A DNA stretch of 64,000 nucleotides from Mycobacterium celatum. Lineage in GTDB: Bacteria > Actinomycetota > Actinomycetes > Mycobacteriales > Mycobacteriaceae. Where the stretch lies: the NCBI RefSeq assembly GCF_002101595.1, contig NZ_LQOM01000024.1:285955-349954 (forward strand), written 5' to 3'. A program made the translations under genes and the position numbers. The notes under the pieces are model-generated. The model did no database searches. It was not told the origin of the DNA and saw only the letters and a list, made by a program, of their open reading frames with translations. The first letter of the stretch is position 1. Each line of letters starts with the position of its first letter. This document shows, one piece after another, positions 35,761 to 45,183 of this stretch.

Positions 35761-38700
35761 TGGTCCGCTAAGGCGAGCAGTCCCCGGATGTCGTCGGCGG
35801 TGAGGGTCGAGCCGAACACGTCGCCGTCGTCGATAACACTGGCGAACAGCTTGGCTTTGCGCGCGTTGAGGGCCAGCACCTTGTCCTCGATGGTGTCGTG
35901 GGCAATGAGCCGGTACACCATGACGTTGCGGGTCTGGCCGATGCGGTGGGTACGGTCGATGGCCTGGACCTCGGCGGCGGGGTTCCACCACGGGTCGAGC
36001 AGGAAACAGTAGTCGGCCTCGGTGAGGTTCAGCCCGAACCCACCGGCCTTGAGGCTGATCAGGAAAACCGGTGCATTCCCCTCCTTGAATCGCTGTATCG
36101 CGTTGGCGCGGTTACGGGTTCGCCCGTCGAGATAGCAGTAGCCGATTCCCTCGGTGTCAAGGCGATTGCGAACCCGGCCGAGGAAACGAGTGAACTGACT
36201 GAACACCAACGCACGATGGTCGCCGTCGATGACGTCGCGCAGCTGCTCAATGAGCGCGTCGATCTTCGCGCTGGCCAGCGTGTCGTGTGCGGGATCGACG
36301 AGCCCGGGGTGCAGCGCCATCTGGCGCAGCACGGTCAGCGACTTGAGGATCGTAAACCGGTTACGCTGCATGTCGTCTAACAGGCCAAGCACCTTTTGCC
36401 GCTCGCGTTGCAGCCGCTTGTCGTAGAGCACACGGTGCCGCGCCGGCAGCTCGACATCGAGGATTTGCTCTTGCTTGGCCGGCAGCTCGGCGGCCACGAG
36501 CTCTTTGGTGCGCCGCTTGACCAACGGCTTGATCCGGCGGCGCAACAGAGCCAACAGCTCGGGATCCCCGGTCTTTTCGATGGGCTTGGCGAAGAACTCG
36601 GCGAACTTCACCGGGTGAGGGAACAGGCCCGGGGCGGTGATCGACAGCAGTGACCACAGCTCCATGATGTTGTTCTCCATTGGTGTCCCGGTGATCGCAA
36701 GTTTGAACGGTGCGGGCAGCCGGCGTGCGCACTGGTAGGTCTTGGCGTGATGGTTCTTCACATATTGGGCTTCGTCCAGGATCAGCCCGGACCACGTTCG
36801 GGCTGCGTGGGCGTCGAAGTCCAGCCGAAACAGCGTGTAAGAGGTGACAATGATGTCGGCGCCCGCTGCCAGCTCGGCGAGGTTGGCCCCGGCGCGGCGC
36901 AGCGTGTCGACGATCGGCACGACCGAAAGCTCGGGTGCGAACCGGGTAGCTTCGGCGGACCAGTTCGTGACGACACTGGCCGGCGCGACGACCAGAAATG
37001 GTGCCATGCCCGGATTCTGTTGGCGGACGTGGCAAATCAACGCCAGCGACTGGAGGGTCTTGCCCAGTCCCATGTCGTCGGCCAGAATCCCACCGAGCCC
37101 GTGGGCGTGCAGGGTCGCCAGCCAGCAGAACCCCTCGACCTGGTACGGCCTGAGCTGGGCGCGCAGACCGGCCGGCACCGGCGCTGGTTCCAGACCCTGC
37201 AACGCGCGCAGCGCCCCGACCTGGCGCCGCCATTGCTTGGCCTGGCGCGTCACGACGCCGAGTTCGGCCAGTTCGTCGAACAACCCGACCTGGAAGCGGC
37301 TGATCCGGGGTGGCCCCTCATCGGCATCGGTGAGCGCGCGGGCCTCTTCGATGAGCCGGCGCAGCTTCACCAGCTCCGGTTTATCTAGCGCGAAGTAGGC
37401 ACCGTCGGCAAGCAGCAGGTGCGACTGGCCGGACGCGAGCGCGGTGAACACGCTGACGAATGGGACCGGTTTGCCTTCAATGCTGATGGTGACGCCCAGG
37501 TCGAACCAATCCGTCTCGCCGGCCACTGCGTCCGTGCTCACCGCGATAACGAGCGAGCCGCCCGCCTCCCGGTAGTCCACCGGGTCGCCGGCCACTTCCA
37601 ACGCGACATCGGGAAGCGCGGCGAGCAGCGGTTGGACTTCGGTGGCGAATCGCATGGTGTCCAGCCCGGACAGCCGGGTTGCGGTGAGCGTGCCGTCGGC
37701 GGCGCGAAGCCCCCACTGCTTTAACGGCACGTCGATGCCCGAGGCGAGGATGTTCTCCGCCCCCAGGTCGCGGTAGGCGGCATACTCCCCCGTCGTGCCT
37801 ACGGGTGCGCGAAACTCGTTGTTGCCTAATCGATATCGCCATTCCCAGCTCAACTCGAGCTCATGGTCGGCCTGGTAGTGAGCCAGCAGCACCAGCATCG
37901 GCCCGACAATCTCGGGCGGCGTGAACGACTGGTCCGACGACGTGATGGCCGCGATGTGGCGCAACCGCGGATAGTACTCGGTGGCGAACCGCGGTTCCTG
38001 GTCCGCCGGGATGACCAGCGGCTTACCACCGAGCGCCATGCGCTGCAACGCTTCTGGCACCGGCTTGTCCAGTCGCGCGAGCCTTAGCCCGTCGTTTTCA
38101 TACACCGCACCATGACCCGACGATCCGACGAACGCCACGGGTCGTGTCGCGGCGCCGTCGAGACGAAGCACGGGCGTGACGGTGAGCTCGCCCGTCTTGC
38201 CGGCAGTCACGTCCAGGCACAGCCGCGCCGGGACGTACGCCGGCACCTCCTGCCATTCCCGTGCCTGCAGCAGCCGCAATCCGACTCGACGCGCCTCGTC
38301 CAGCAGCGGCCACAGCTGCGGAGATTCGAATCGCAGCAGCGGAATCGTCTTCTCGTCGCCGTACGAGTAACCCGCGTATGAATACCTGTAGTAGCCAGTC
38401 GAATTCGAGCTCGACGCCCGGTAGGTCGCGTAGAGTTCCTGCAGCAGCCGAACCTGCGCGGCCGGATAACCGCTGTGGCACAGCATGTGCAACTTGCCCC
38501 AGCTCAGGTCACCAGCCACCCAGCCGCCGCGCTTGCCCGGCCGCACCAGCCGCGCGTCCAGAGTCGTTGAGGGCCCGCTCACCGACAGGCTGAGCTCGAT
38601 GGCCAGTAGTGTCTCGACGCGATCGTTCGCCGAGGGTGGGGGAAGCACCGCGTCCAGCGACTGCTGCCATGCCGGAGGAGCCGGCGGCGGCAGAGGTTGG

Positions 38701-39017
38701 GCGGGCATGATGGTGGTTCCCGCGGCCGCGATGACGATTGCCGCGACATGCTTGCAGTTCACGTGCACCGGGCAGCTGCAGAACCCGCTGTCGAAGCACC
38801 AGGTGTCGGCGTCTACCGGCACCAGCTGCACGGTGGTGGTGTAGGGGCGGGCTTGGCTGCCGCAAACACTGCCGGAAAGGTTGTGCAGGCTCGGGTCCCA
38901 CCGGCAGCCCAGCACCCGTCCCTCCCGCGCGTACGAGACGCCACGGCGCCACGTACCGGCGTCAAGCTCATCGAACGTGCTGTCGAGGTCGATCGACGGA
39001 TACATCAGCGACTGCAT
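35718..39017 (-). CDS. SNF2-family helicase with SWIM zinc finger (HelZ-like)
   Basis: A 1099-residue SWI/SNF ATPase. The N-terminal SWIM motif is CFDSGFCSCPVHVNCKHVA (CxC...CxH, about residues 70-90). The helicase core has Walker A GGILADDMGLGKTLQSLAL, DEAQYVKN, and motif VI IDRTHRIGQTRNVMVYRL. It resembles HelZ (Rv2101) of M. tuberculosis in architecture and length (about 1013 residues there). Probable role: ATP-dependent remodelling of DNA-protein complexes. Its last codons (HYASGSGSFHDQRH) lie in a FIST-tail repeat, so the C-terminus may have been replaced. Confidence 0.9.
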   Translation of the reverse strand: MQSLMYPSIDLDSTFDELDAGTWRRGVSYAREGRVLGCRWDPSLHNLSGSVCGSQARPYTTTVQLVPVDADTWCFDSGFCSCPVHVNCKHVAAIVIAAAGTTIMPAQPLPPPAPPAWQQSLDAVLPPPSANDRVETLLAIELSLSVSGPSTTLDARLVRPGKRGGWVAGDLSWGKLHMLCHSGYPAAQVRLLQELYATYRASSSNSTGYYRYSYAGYSYGDEKTIPLLRFESPQLWPLLDEARRVGLRLLQAREWQEVPAYVPARLCLDVTAGKTGELTVTPVLRLDGAATRPVAFVGSSGHGAVYENDGLRLARLDKPVPEALQRMALGGKPLVIPADQEPRFATEYYPRLRHIAAITSSDQSFTPPEIVGPMLVLLAHYQADHELELSWEWRYRLGNNEFRAPVGTTGEYAAYRDLGAENILASGIDVPLKQWGLRAADGTLTATRLSGLDTMRFATEVQPLLAALPDVALEVAGDPVDYREAGGSLVIAVSTDAVAGETDWFDLGVTISIEGKPVPFVSVFTALASGQSHLLLADGAYFALDKPELVKLRRLIEEARALTDADEGPPRISRFQVGLFDELAELGVVTRQAKQWRRQVGALRALQGLEPAPVPAGLRAQLRPYQVEGFCWLATLHAHGLGGILADDMGLGKTLQSLALICHVRQQNPGMAPFLVVAPASVVTNWSAEATRFAPELSVVPIVDTLRRAGANLAELAAGADIIVTSYTLFRLDFDAHAARTWSGLILDEAQYVKNHHAKTYQCARRLPAPFKLAITGTPMENNIMELWSLLSITAPGLFPHPVKFAEFFAKPIEKTGDPELLALLRRRIKPLVKRRTKELVAAELPAKQEQILDVELPARHRVLYDKRLQRERQKVLGLLDDMQRNRFTILKSLTVLRQMALHPGLVDPAHDTLASAKIDALIEQLRDVIDGDHRALVFSQFTRFLGRVRNRLDTEGIGYCYLDGRTRNRANAIQRFKEGNAPVFLISLKAGGFGLNLTEADYCFLLDPWWNPAAEVQAIDRTHRIGQTRNVMVYRLIAHDTIEDKVLALNARKAKLFASVIDDGDVFGSTLTADDIRGLLALADHYASGSGSFHDQRH

Positions 39018-39091
39018 GCCCGCACCGTAACGACGAGGACCGACAAGAGCGCTCAGCCACGCCGCGCGGCGCGTGGCCGGACCGTCCGTGG

Positions 39092-39505
39092 TTACACGAA
39101 CGCGCCCGGCTCAGGCGGCCCGACCTCCGATGGATGACGAACGTCGACGAGATCACCAATGATGTGAAAGTCGCCGGTGTTGTGGGTGAGCAGCGGCACG
39201 TCGTAAACGTTTGCGGTGGCAGCGATTACGAGATCGATTGAGCGACGCCGCGGCTGGCCGCCCCGATTACTGACAGCCGCTGATAACCTACTCCACTCCC
39301 GGGCGACCTCAACCGTGATCGGAAACGGGTCAAACGCGGATTCTATTGCGCCCAGCCTCTCGGTACGAACTGCCCGTTCATCGTCATCGCGGGCGACAAG
39401 GACACCGAAATGGAGTTCGGCTATCGAGGCGACGCTGATTGCGGCTTCGACGTGCGATGGCGGTTCCTCGCCGATAAGCACGGAGGTGTCAAGGACTGCG
39501 CGCAT
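39092..39505 (-). CDS. vapC: PIN-domain toxin VapC (VapC5-like position)
   Basis: A 137-residue PIN RNase: AVLDTSVLIGEE at the N-terminus, SIAELHFGVLVA, and DLVIAATANVYDVPLLTHNTGDF supply the acidic site. It is 3 nt downstream of a Phd-type antitoxin. M. tuberculosis has VapBC5 next to the FIST gene Rv0628c, so this module is the positional counterpart. Target RNA unknown. Confidence 0.9.
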   Translation of the reverse strand: MRAVLDTSVLIGEEPPSHVEAAISVASIAELHFGVLVARDDDERAVRTERLGAIESAFDPFPITVEVAREWSRLSAAVSNRGGQPRRRSIDLVIAATANVYDVPLLTHNTGDFHIIGDLVDVRHPSEVGPPEPGAFV

Positions 39506-39508
39506 CCG

Positions 39509-39751
39509 CTACTCGAACGGGTCGGCAATCGAAGCGGGAAACCGTTCGAGATCTGCGCCAAGCGTTTTCGGGGCAGGACCGCGCCAGACCGCGCGCAATG
39601 CAGGCCCGCTGACCCATCGCCTCGGCATGGCCGGGCCAAGCTGCGCAACCGGCCGGCCTGCAACCGTGATTGTGATCTCCTCGCCCGCTTCCGCTCGGCG
39701 CAGCACCTCACCGACGTTGTTGCGAAGCTCCTTCTGGGGAATGGTCGCCAT
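39509..39751 (-). CDS. vapB: Phd/YefM-type antitoxin
   Basis: An 80-residue antitoxin: MATIPQKELRNNVGEVLRRA and GEEITITVAGRPVAQLGP form the Phd DNA-binding fold. The C-terminal part, ending FPASIADPFE, should neutralise the PIN toxin. The combination of a Phd-type antitoxin with VapC is common in mycobacteria. A near-perfect palindrome lies just upstream. Confidence 0.9.
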   Translation of the reverse strand: MATIPQKELRNNVGEVLRRAEAGEEITITVAGRPVAQLGPAMPRRWVSGPALRAVWRGPAPKTLGADLERFPASIADPFE

Positions 39752-39759
39752 GGTGCGAT

Positions 39760-39777
39760 GGTAGCAGAATTGCTACC
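39760..39777. promoter_or_regulatory. candidate antitoxin operator
   Basis: GGTAGCA (39760-39766) and TGCTACC (39771-39777) form an inverted repeat with a 4-nt spacer, 9 nt upstream of the antitoxin start. It lies in the divergent region before the FIST gene, so it might affect both. Confidence 0.55.
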
Positions 39778-39812
39778 GAGCTGATTGTGCCAGCGCGGCG
39801 CATGATGGAAGG

Positions 39813-40973
39813 GTGCGGATCGGAGTGGGGGTTTCCACCGTGCCTGACGCACAGGATGCCGCGGTGGAGGCTGCAACGCACGCGCGCGACGGGCTCGCCG
39901 GTGCGGCGCCGTCGCTGGCCGTGCTGCTGGGATCGCGAGCGCACACCGACAAGGCGGTGCACATCCTCAAGGGGGTGCAGGAGGTCATCGAGCCGCCCGC
40001 GCTGATCGGTTGCGTCGCACAGGGGATCGTCGCCGGCCGCCACGAGATCGAGCACGAGCCGGCCGTGGCGGTGTGGCTGGCGTCGGGCCTGGCCGCCGAG
40101 ACATTCCACATGGACTTCGTGCGCACAGACAAGGGTGGCCTGATCACGGGTTACCGATTCGACCGGACCGCGCAGGATCTGCACCTGCTGCTGCCGGACC
40201 CGTACACATTCCCGTCGGATCTGCTCGTCGATCACCTCAACAGCGACCTGCCGGGAACGACCGCGGTGGGCGGCCTGGTGAGCGGGGGGCGAGGACGTGG
40301 CGACACTCGGCTGTTCCGCGATCACGACGTGCTCAGCGCCGGCCTGGTGGGCGTGCGATTGCCCGGCGTGCAGTGTGTGCCGATCGTGTCGCAAGGCTGC
40401 CGGCCGATCGGGCACCCGTATATCGTCACCGGCGCGGACGGCGCGGTGATCACCGAGCTGGGCGGCCGCCCGCCGCTGGTGCGGCTGCGGGAAATCGTGG
40501 AAGGCCTGCCGCTCGACGAGCAGGAGCTGGTCAGCCGTGGCCTGCAGGTGGGGATTGTCGTCGACGAGCACTTGGCGTCTCCGGGCCAGGGCGACTTCAT
40601 CATTCGCGGGCTGCTGGGCGCCGACCCCTCCACTGGGGCGATCCAGATCGGCGAGGTTGTCGAGGTTGGTGCGACGGTGCAGTTTCAGGTCCGTGACGCA
40701 GCTGGGGCGGATAAGGACCTGCGGCTTTCCGTGGAGCGAGCTTTGGCCGAGCTGCACGGACCTCCGGTGGGCGCGCTGTTGTTCACCTGCAACGGGCGGG
40801 GCCGGCGGATGTTCGGGGTCGCCGATCACGACGCGTCGACGATCTGCGACCTGCTGGGCGGGATTCCGCTCGCCGGCTTCTTCGCCGCCGGGGAGATCGG
40901 CCCGATCGCGGGACGCAACGCCTTGCATGGGTTTACCGCGTCGATGGCGCTGTTTGTCGACGACACGAAATGA
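39813..40973 (+). CDS. FIST-domain sensor protein (Rv0628c-like)
   Basis: A 386-residue protein of the FIST_N/FIST_C type: [20 protein letters not shown] at the start, [12 protein letters not shown] midway, and [20 protein letters not shown] near the end. FIST domains are thought to sense small ligands such as amino acids; the Rv0628c protein is of similar length. GTG start at 39813, following the VapBC module. Its 3' third is duplicated elsewhere in the window (48345-48728 and shorter pieces), while its own downstream flank differs from that of the copies. Confidence 0.88.
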   Translation: MRIGVGVSTVPDAQDAAVEAATHARDGLAGAAPSLAVLLGSRAHTDKAVHILKGVQEVIEPPALIGCVAQGIVAGRHEIEHEPAVAVWLASGLAAETFHMDFVRTDKGGLITGYRFDRTAQDLHLLLPDPYTFPSDLLVDHLNSDLPGTTAVGGLVSGGRGRGDTRLFRDHDVLSAGLVGVRLPGVQCVPIVSQGCRPIGHPYIVTGADGAVITELGGRPPLVRLREIVEGLPLDEQELVSRGLQVGIVVDEHLASPGQGDFIIRGLLGADPSTGAIQIGEVVEVGATVQFQVRDAAGADKDLRLSVERALAELHGPPVGALLFTCNGRGRRMFGVADHDASTICDLLGGIPLAGFFAAGEIGPIAGRNALHGFTASMALFVDDTK

Positions 40974-41126
40974 GCTGGTGCGCCGACGTATTGGCGCGTC
41001 AGTGCAGCGGCACGCTGGATGGCCGGTACCGCGCCGCGGGTCGACGGCAGCGTGCCGATGCCGCCGGTTCGCCTGCACGGCAAGGTGTTTGCGGTCGTTG
41101 AGCGGAACGCGAGTAGAGTAGCTCCG

Positions 41127-42659
41127 ATGGCTGTCGCTCCATCGAATGAGCGGATGATCGCGGGGGTCGCGGCCGCGGCCATCGCGCTCGGGGTAGCCCA
41201 GCTGGTGGGCATCCCGTTCGGCGCGCAGGCCGATGCGCGTGCTGCCATCGGCTCAGTGGCCGTCGACCTGACACCGGGGCCCATCAAAGAATGGGCGATT
41301 CAGACCCTGGGCTCTCTGGACAAACTCTTCCTGGCCGTCGTCGTGCTCGTGGTGATCGCGACGATCGCCGCAATCGCCGGCACCCTCGAGACTCGGCGCC
41401 GACCGCTCGGCAGCGCCGTGATCGCAGCGGCGGGCGTCTTGGGATGCATCGCTGTGCTGTCGCGGCAGGGTGCGACGGCACTCGACACCATCCCCACCGT
41501 CGCCGGTGCCGCCTGCGGCGTGGCGGTCCTGCGCTTGCTCACCCGCCGGTTCCAGGCCGGTCCGGGAGACAAAGCCGACCACGACGAGCCGGATGCCGGC
41601 AGGCGCAGATTGGTCGTGTTCGGATTGCTCGGATTCGGAGTAGCGAGCGGCGTAGTGAGTGCGGTCGTCACGCGGTTGGTGCATTCGGTGGCCGCTGATC
41701 GCAACAGCTTCGCGCTTCCCCAACTCCGCACGTCGGCGCCACCGATACCTGCTGATGTTCAACCGAAAGGCGTTGCGCTACCGAACTTTATCACCCCCAG
41801 CGCCGACTTCTACCGGGTGGACACCGCGCTCGTCGTTCCCCAACTCAGCCGCGGCGACTGGCGGCTGCGCATTCACGGCATGGTGGACCGCGAAGCCACC
41901 TACAGCTTCGACGACCTCGCCCACTTCGACGTCGTCGAAACGGTGACGACGTTGACCTGCGTGTCGAATCCCGTTGGAGGCAACTTGATTTCGACCGGCG
42001 TCTGGACCGGCTACCGGCTGGCTGATCTGCTCGGAGCGGCCGGCGTGCACGCGGACGCCGACATGGTGCTCTCGACGTCGATCGACGGGTTCACCGCCGG
42101 CACACCAGTGGAAGCGCTCACCGACGGCCGCGACGCGCTCCTGGCGGTCGGCCTCAACGGGCAGCCGCTGCCGATCGAGCACGGCTACCCGGCCCGGCTG
42201 GTGGTGCCCGGGCTCTACGGGTACGTGTCGGCCACCAAGTGGGTCGTCGACATGGAGCTGACCCGCTTCGACAGAGCAAAGGCGTACTGGACGCGGCAGG
42301 GTTGGGCGCCGCGTGCACCGGTCAAAACCGAATCGCGGATAGACGTGCCGAAAGGCGGCCAGAAGGTGCCGATGGGTCCCGTCGTGTTTGGCGGTGTCGC
42401 GTGGGCACAGAATCGTGGCGTGCGAGCCGTGGAGGTCCTCATCGACGACGGCGGGTGGCAGCCCGCGCAACAGGGCGCGAGCTATTCCAACCAGACGTGG
42501 CGGTTGTGGAGCTTTCCCTGGCAGGCGAAAAGCCCTGGGAAACACACCATCACGGTGCGCGCCACCGACAACACCGGAGCTACCCAAACGGCGGATCGGG
42601 TTGGTGCCGTCCCTGACGGCGCCACCGGCTGGCACACGGTCGACTTCACCGTGGCGTAG
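41127..42659 (+). CDS. membrane-anchored sulfite oxidase-type molybdopterin oxidoreductase
   Basis: A 510-residue protein with four hydrophobic segments in the first 190 residues, then a sulfite-oxidase-type molybdopterin domain. The Mo-ligand Cys is in VTTLTCVSNPVGG (about residue 278). GYPARLVVPGLYGYVSATKWV is the conserved cofactor-binding stretch, and a Mo-cofactor dimerisation domain (VFGGVAWAQNRGVRAVEV) ends the protein. It resembles Rv0218-type proteins. The catalytic domain probably faces outward; the substrate is unknown. ATG 41127 follows a TAGAGTA hexamer by about 8 nt. Confidence 0.88.
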   Translation: MAVAPSNERMIAGVAAAAIALGVAQLVGIPFGAQADARAAIGSVAVDLTPGPIKEWAIQTLGSLDKLFLAVVVLVVIATIAAIAGTLETRRRPLGSAVIAAAGVLGCIAVLSRQGATALDTIPTVAGAACGVAVLRLLTRRFQAGPGDKADHDEPDAGRRRLVVFGLLGFGVASGVVSAVVTRLVHSVAADRNSFALPQLRTSAPPIPADVQPKGVALPNFITPSADFYRVDTALVVPQLSRGDWRLRIHGMVDREATYSFDDLAHFDVVETVTTLTCVSNPVGGNLISTGVWTGYRLADLLGAAGVHADADMVLSTSIDGFTAGTPVEALTDGRDALLAVGLNGQPLPIEHGYPARLVVPGLYGYVSATKWVVDMELTRFDRAKAYWTRQGWAPRAPVKTESRIDVPKGGQKVPMGPVVFGGVAWAQNRGVRAVEVLIDDGGWQPAQQGASYSNQTWRLWSFPWQAKSPGKHTITVRATDNTGATQTADRVGAVPDGATGWHTVDFTVA

Positions 42660-42668
42660 CCATGAGCA

Positions 42669-42869
42669 CTATTTCGACGAGAGTTTCCGCCAACTGAATA
42701 CCGCGATCACGATGCCGATCAGCACCGTGATCGGACCAATGATGGACCAGGTCGTGGTGTGGCTCATCGGGCTACCACCAAGCACTCCGAATCCCTGGAG
42801 CGCCCAGATCAGACCGAGCAGTGCGACGATCAACCCGATCGCGAATGTAGCGACGAAAGCCCTTCGCAT
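42669..42869 (-). CDS. small membrane protein with two transmembrane helices
   Basis: A 66-residue protein with hydrophobic segments at about residues 5-27 (FVATFAIGLIVALLGLIWAL) and 41-60 (WSIIGPITVLIGIVIAVFSW), followed by a short basic tail. Small proteins of this type are common in mycobacteria. It converges with the molybdoenzyme gene (9-nt gap). Function unknown. Confidence 0.72.
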   Translation of the reverse strand: MRRAFVATFAIGLIVALLGLIWALQGFGVLGGSPMSHTTTWSIIGPITVLIGIVIAVFSWRKLSSK

Positions 42870-42943
42870 ATAGGGATCCTAAGCGCCGGAGAGGGGATGT
42901 CGCGCCTCGACCCAGCAGACCGCGCAGGCAACAGAAGAAGTAA

Positions 42944-43081
42944 TCAGGATGGACGTCTTGCGTTCATCTCCCGAGTCAATTTCTCCACGCTCGTCTGGTG
43001 GTTTGCGTATGAACCCAGTTCTCGCGACGGTCCCAGCGGATGTTGTATTGCGTACCATAAACTTTCAAGACGACTATTCAT
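42944..43081 (-). CDS. hypothetical 45-residue protein
   Basis: A short frame from ATG 43081 (MNSRLESLWYAIQHPLGPSR...) with AGGAAAA just upstream. A 9-codon frame starting at 43108 ends on the same ATG, in ATGA overlap, which looks like translational coupling. A TACGAT hexamer precedes the 9-codon frame. No family is recognised; the base composition is lower in GC than its neighbours. It lies downstream of a structured, terminator-ended segment that could be its leader. Confidence 0.35.
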   Translation of the reverse strand: MNSRLESLWYAIQHPLGPSRELGSYANHQTSVEKLTREMNARRPS

Positions 43082-43148
43082 TTTTCCTGTTTCTCGTAGG
43101 TGTTCATCGTAGCACAATTCGGCCCACTGACCTGCGATTACACAACTC

Positions 43149-43180
43149 GGACGGCGCTCCTGACGAAAGGAGCGCCGTCC
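43149..43180. terminator. strong hairpin terminator
   Basis: GGACGGCGCTCCT (43149-43161) pairs perfectly with AGGAGCGCCGTCC (43168-43180) across a 6-nt loop. It is the most stable simple hairpin in this gene-free stretch. There is no T tract on either side. Confidence 0.65.
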
Positions 43181-43404
43181 AAGCACGAACCACCTGGTTA
43201 ACAAGCGTGCATGACGCGCGGTGAAATGTGGCCTCGGCGTCAGGAGACACTTCCGCCGCCTGACGCAAGCCCACCACGCTGTGCCCAGTTGATGGGCTTT
43301 GCCTTGCGTGGGTGCCTGATGCTCGTGCTGGCGCCACAGCCGAGAGGAGGAATCTTCTCTTCCGGTCCGACCTTGGTCTGCCGTGGATCCGCTCTTTGAG
43401 TCTA
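43149..43404 (-). ncRNA. candidate structured RNA or attenuator leader
   Basis: On the minus strand a TAGACT -10-like hexamer (43399-43404) is followed by several stems. They are CCACGC/GCGTGG (43274-43279 with 43306-43311) enclosing GCCCA/TGGGC (43283-43287 with 43293-43297), then an 8-bp stem GCGTCAGG/CCTGACGC (43237-43266), then a 13-bp perfect hairpin (43149-43180). No coding frame is convincing here. This may be a roughly 240-nt RNA, or a leader that controls the small frame at 42944-43081. No known RNA family was recognised. Confidence 0.4.
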
Positions 43405-43475
43405 CGCCTATCCGGGTAAAGCAACAGTAAAACCGTTGGGGCCGAGCGTTCAACGGGCTGATCCCGGTTCGACGC

Positions 43476-44498
43476 TCACGTCCGACGAAGCTGGCGATCA
43501 ACCAGCACCCGCTGTCCACCTCGCCACTGAACGACGCGAATCTGATGGCCGGTTTGCACGCCGGTGACCGGGTCGACGCGAAACCGACCGAATAAGGTTG
43601 TGGTGTCGAGTCCTTGGGACGCGGCCCGCACCGGCAACGGTTCAACCGTTCCGGCCTCCTTGACGCAGCGCTGCCAAACGACACCCGCGGCGAAGGCCGC
43701 AGCAGCCGGATAGGGCGGCTCAGTACCGTTCGCGTCCCGGTAGCAGTGGCTGAACCACTCGCTGTTGGGTCCGTCCGCGGGATCATCTGTCCCGTCGTCG
43801 AACCACTGGCACGGTCCGTAAAGCCCCTCAACGCGATCACCGACGGCGTGCCGGAGCTCGTCGACGCCTGCGGCGACCAATCCCACTGCGCGCCAACGGC
43901 GTTCGCTGGCCCACTGCGCGATGGCGACGTCATCGTCGAAGGAACCGGCCGATAACAGCACATCGCCCGCCGGGACCTGCGTCAGCACCTCTCTCGCCCG
44001 AGCTGGCCGAAAGCTGGCCGACCGCGGCAGGAGACCGAGTCGCCGGACCGCCACCGCCGCCCCTTCGGCCACCTCGCGGCCGAACCCCGTGTCGACGTGG
44101 AGTATCACCACCTCCGACCCCTCGCGAAGACCTTCGGCGGCAAGGGTTTCGAGCACCGCGGCGAGATAGCGGTAAGCGGGAGACTCCACGTTGACGACAC
44201 CCGGATAGGTCGGCCGCGACAGCCGGGCGGTAGCGCCACCGTGGTTCCAGACGACCCCTTTGGCCGCGGCCGCCGCCGCGAGCGCCGGCCCCGAACCGTA
44301 GGGTCCGAACACCACGTTGGGCCGGCTGGCCTCGGCGGCCCGTATTGCGGACGCCACGGAGGGGTAACCGTCGATCACGTCCAGACTTACTCCGGAACGC
44401 TCGGCCCAGAGAGCGAGGGCGCTCGCCCCGGCTTTCCCGAATCTGGCCAGCGGCCCCGACAGTGGGGTAACCAGGACGGCGCGAACTGCCACGCTCAC
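43476..44498 (-). CDS. periplasmic-binding-fold (ABC substrate-binding-like) protein
   Basis: A 340-residue type I periplasmic-binding fold resembling branched-chain amino acid receptors (ANF/Peripla_BP_6). It begins VRAVLVTPLSGPLARFGKAG, contains VVFGPYGSGPALAAAAAAKG and VVILHVDTGFGREVAEGAAV, and ends in a short hinge region (TGVQTGHQIRVVQWRGG). No signal peptide or lipobox is visible from the chosen start, so it may be cytoplasmic and act as a sensor. No permease or ATPase genes are adjacent. Ligand unknown. Confidence 0.75.
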   Translation of the reverse strand: MSVAVRAVLVTPLSGPLARFGKAGASALALWAERSGVSLDVIDGYPSVASAIRAAEASRPNVVFGPYGSGPALAAAAAAKGVVWNHGGATARLSRPTYPGVVNVESPAYRYLAAVLETLAAEGLREGSEVVILHVDTGFGREVAEGAAVAVRRLGLLPRSASFRPARAREVLTQVPAGDVLLSAGSFDDDVAIAQWASERRWRAVGLVAAGVDELRHAVGDRVEGLYGPCQWFDDGTDDPADGPNSEWFSHCYRDANGTEPPYPAAAAFAAGVVWQRCVKEAGTVEPLPVRAASQGLDTTTLFGRFRVDPVTGVQTGHQIRVVQWRGGQRVLVDRQLRRT

Positions 44499-44556
44499 AA
44501 CTTAAGCGTGTCGGCTGCAGGCACACCGGCCTTCACGGACGTCGCCCGCCATCCGG

Positions 44557-45108
44557 TCAGGCCTGTTTGAGGGCCTCGAGCGCCAGCGTGATCGTGACCT
44601 TGTCACCCACCATGGTGCCACCGCCGTCGAGTGGCAGCTCGGCGCCAACTCCGAAGTCCTTGCGGCTCAACACAACCGAGGCGTCGAACCCGGCGACTTC
44701 GCCGCGTCCCATCCCCGGGTTGACGCCGTTGAACACCAGCGTCAGCGCGACCGGCCGGGTAACACCCTTGAGCGTGAAATCGCCGTCGAGCACGTAGTCG
44801 TCCCCGTCGGGCCGCACTACGGTGGACACGAATGTCGCGGTCGGGAACTGGGCGACGTCGAAGAAGTCGGCGGCCTTGATGTGAGCGTCACGCTGCTCGT
44901 TGCCGGTGTCGACCGAGTTCACGTCGATCTCGGCGGTGACGGACGGAGTGCCGTCTTCACCGACCGTGATCGCGCCGCTGAACCGATCGAATCTGCCGTG
45001 AATCTTGCCGACCATCAGATGGCGCACCGAGAAGTTGATCGACGAGTGGACCGGGTCGATCGCCCACGTCCCGGCGCTGAGCTTCTGAGTCCCCACGGCT
45101 GCGGTCAT
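44557..45108 (-). CDS. YceI family protein
   Basis: A 183-residue lipocalin-like YceI protein. Motifs: GTWAIDPVHSSINFSVRHLM near the N-terminus, KIHGRFDRFSGAI, and FTLKGVTRPVALTLVFNG. Members bind polyisoprenoids or amide lipids. No signal peptide is visible. ATG 45108 has AAGGAGA 7 nt upstream; the longer frame to 45159 lacks such a site. Confidence 0.92.
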   Translation of the reverse strand: MTAAVGTQKLSAGTWAIDPVHSSINFSVRHLMVGKIHGRFDRFSGAITVGEDGTPSVTAEIDVNSVDTGNEQRDAHIKAADFFDVAQFPTATFVSTVVRPDGDDYVLDGDFTLKGVTRPVALTLVFNGVNPGMGRGEVAGFDASVVLSRKDFGVGAELPLDGGGTMVGDKVTITLALEALKQA

Positions 45109-45183
45109 GCTGAATCTCCTTCGAGTTGGACTGCCAAGTACCACGGGCAACCGGACCATAGTCCGGATTATTCCCGCCGGTGG

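Noticed and set aside
42944..43963. 339-codon minus-strand frame as a single protein
   Set aside because: Its first half is a frame shadow of the solute-binding gene and its middle crosses the hairpin region; only the last 45 codons have a plausible start.
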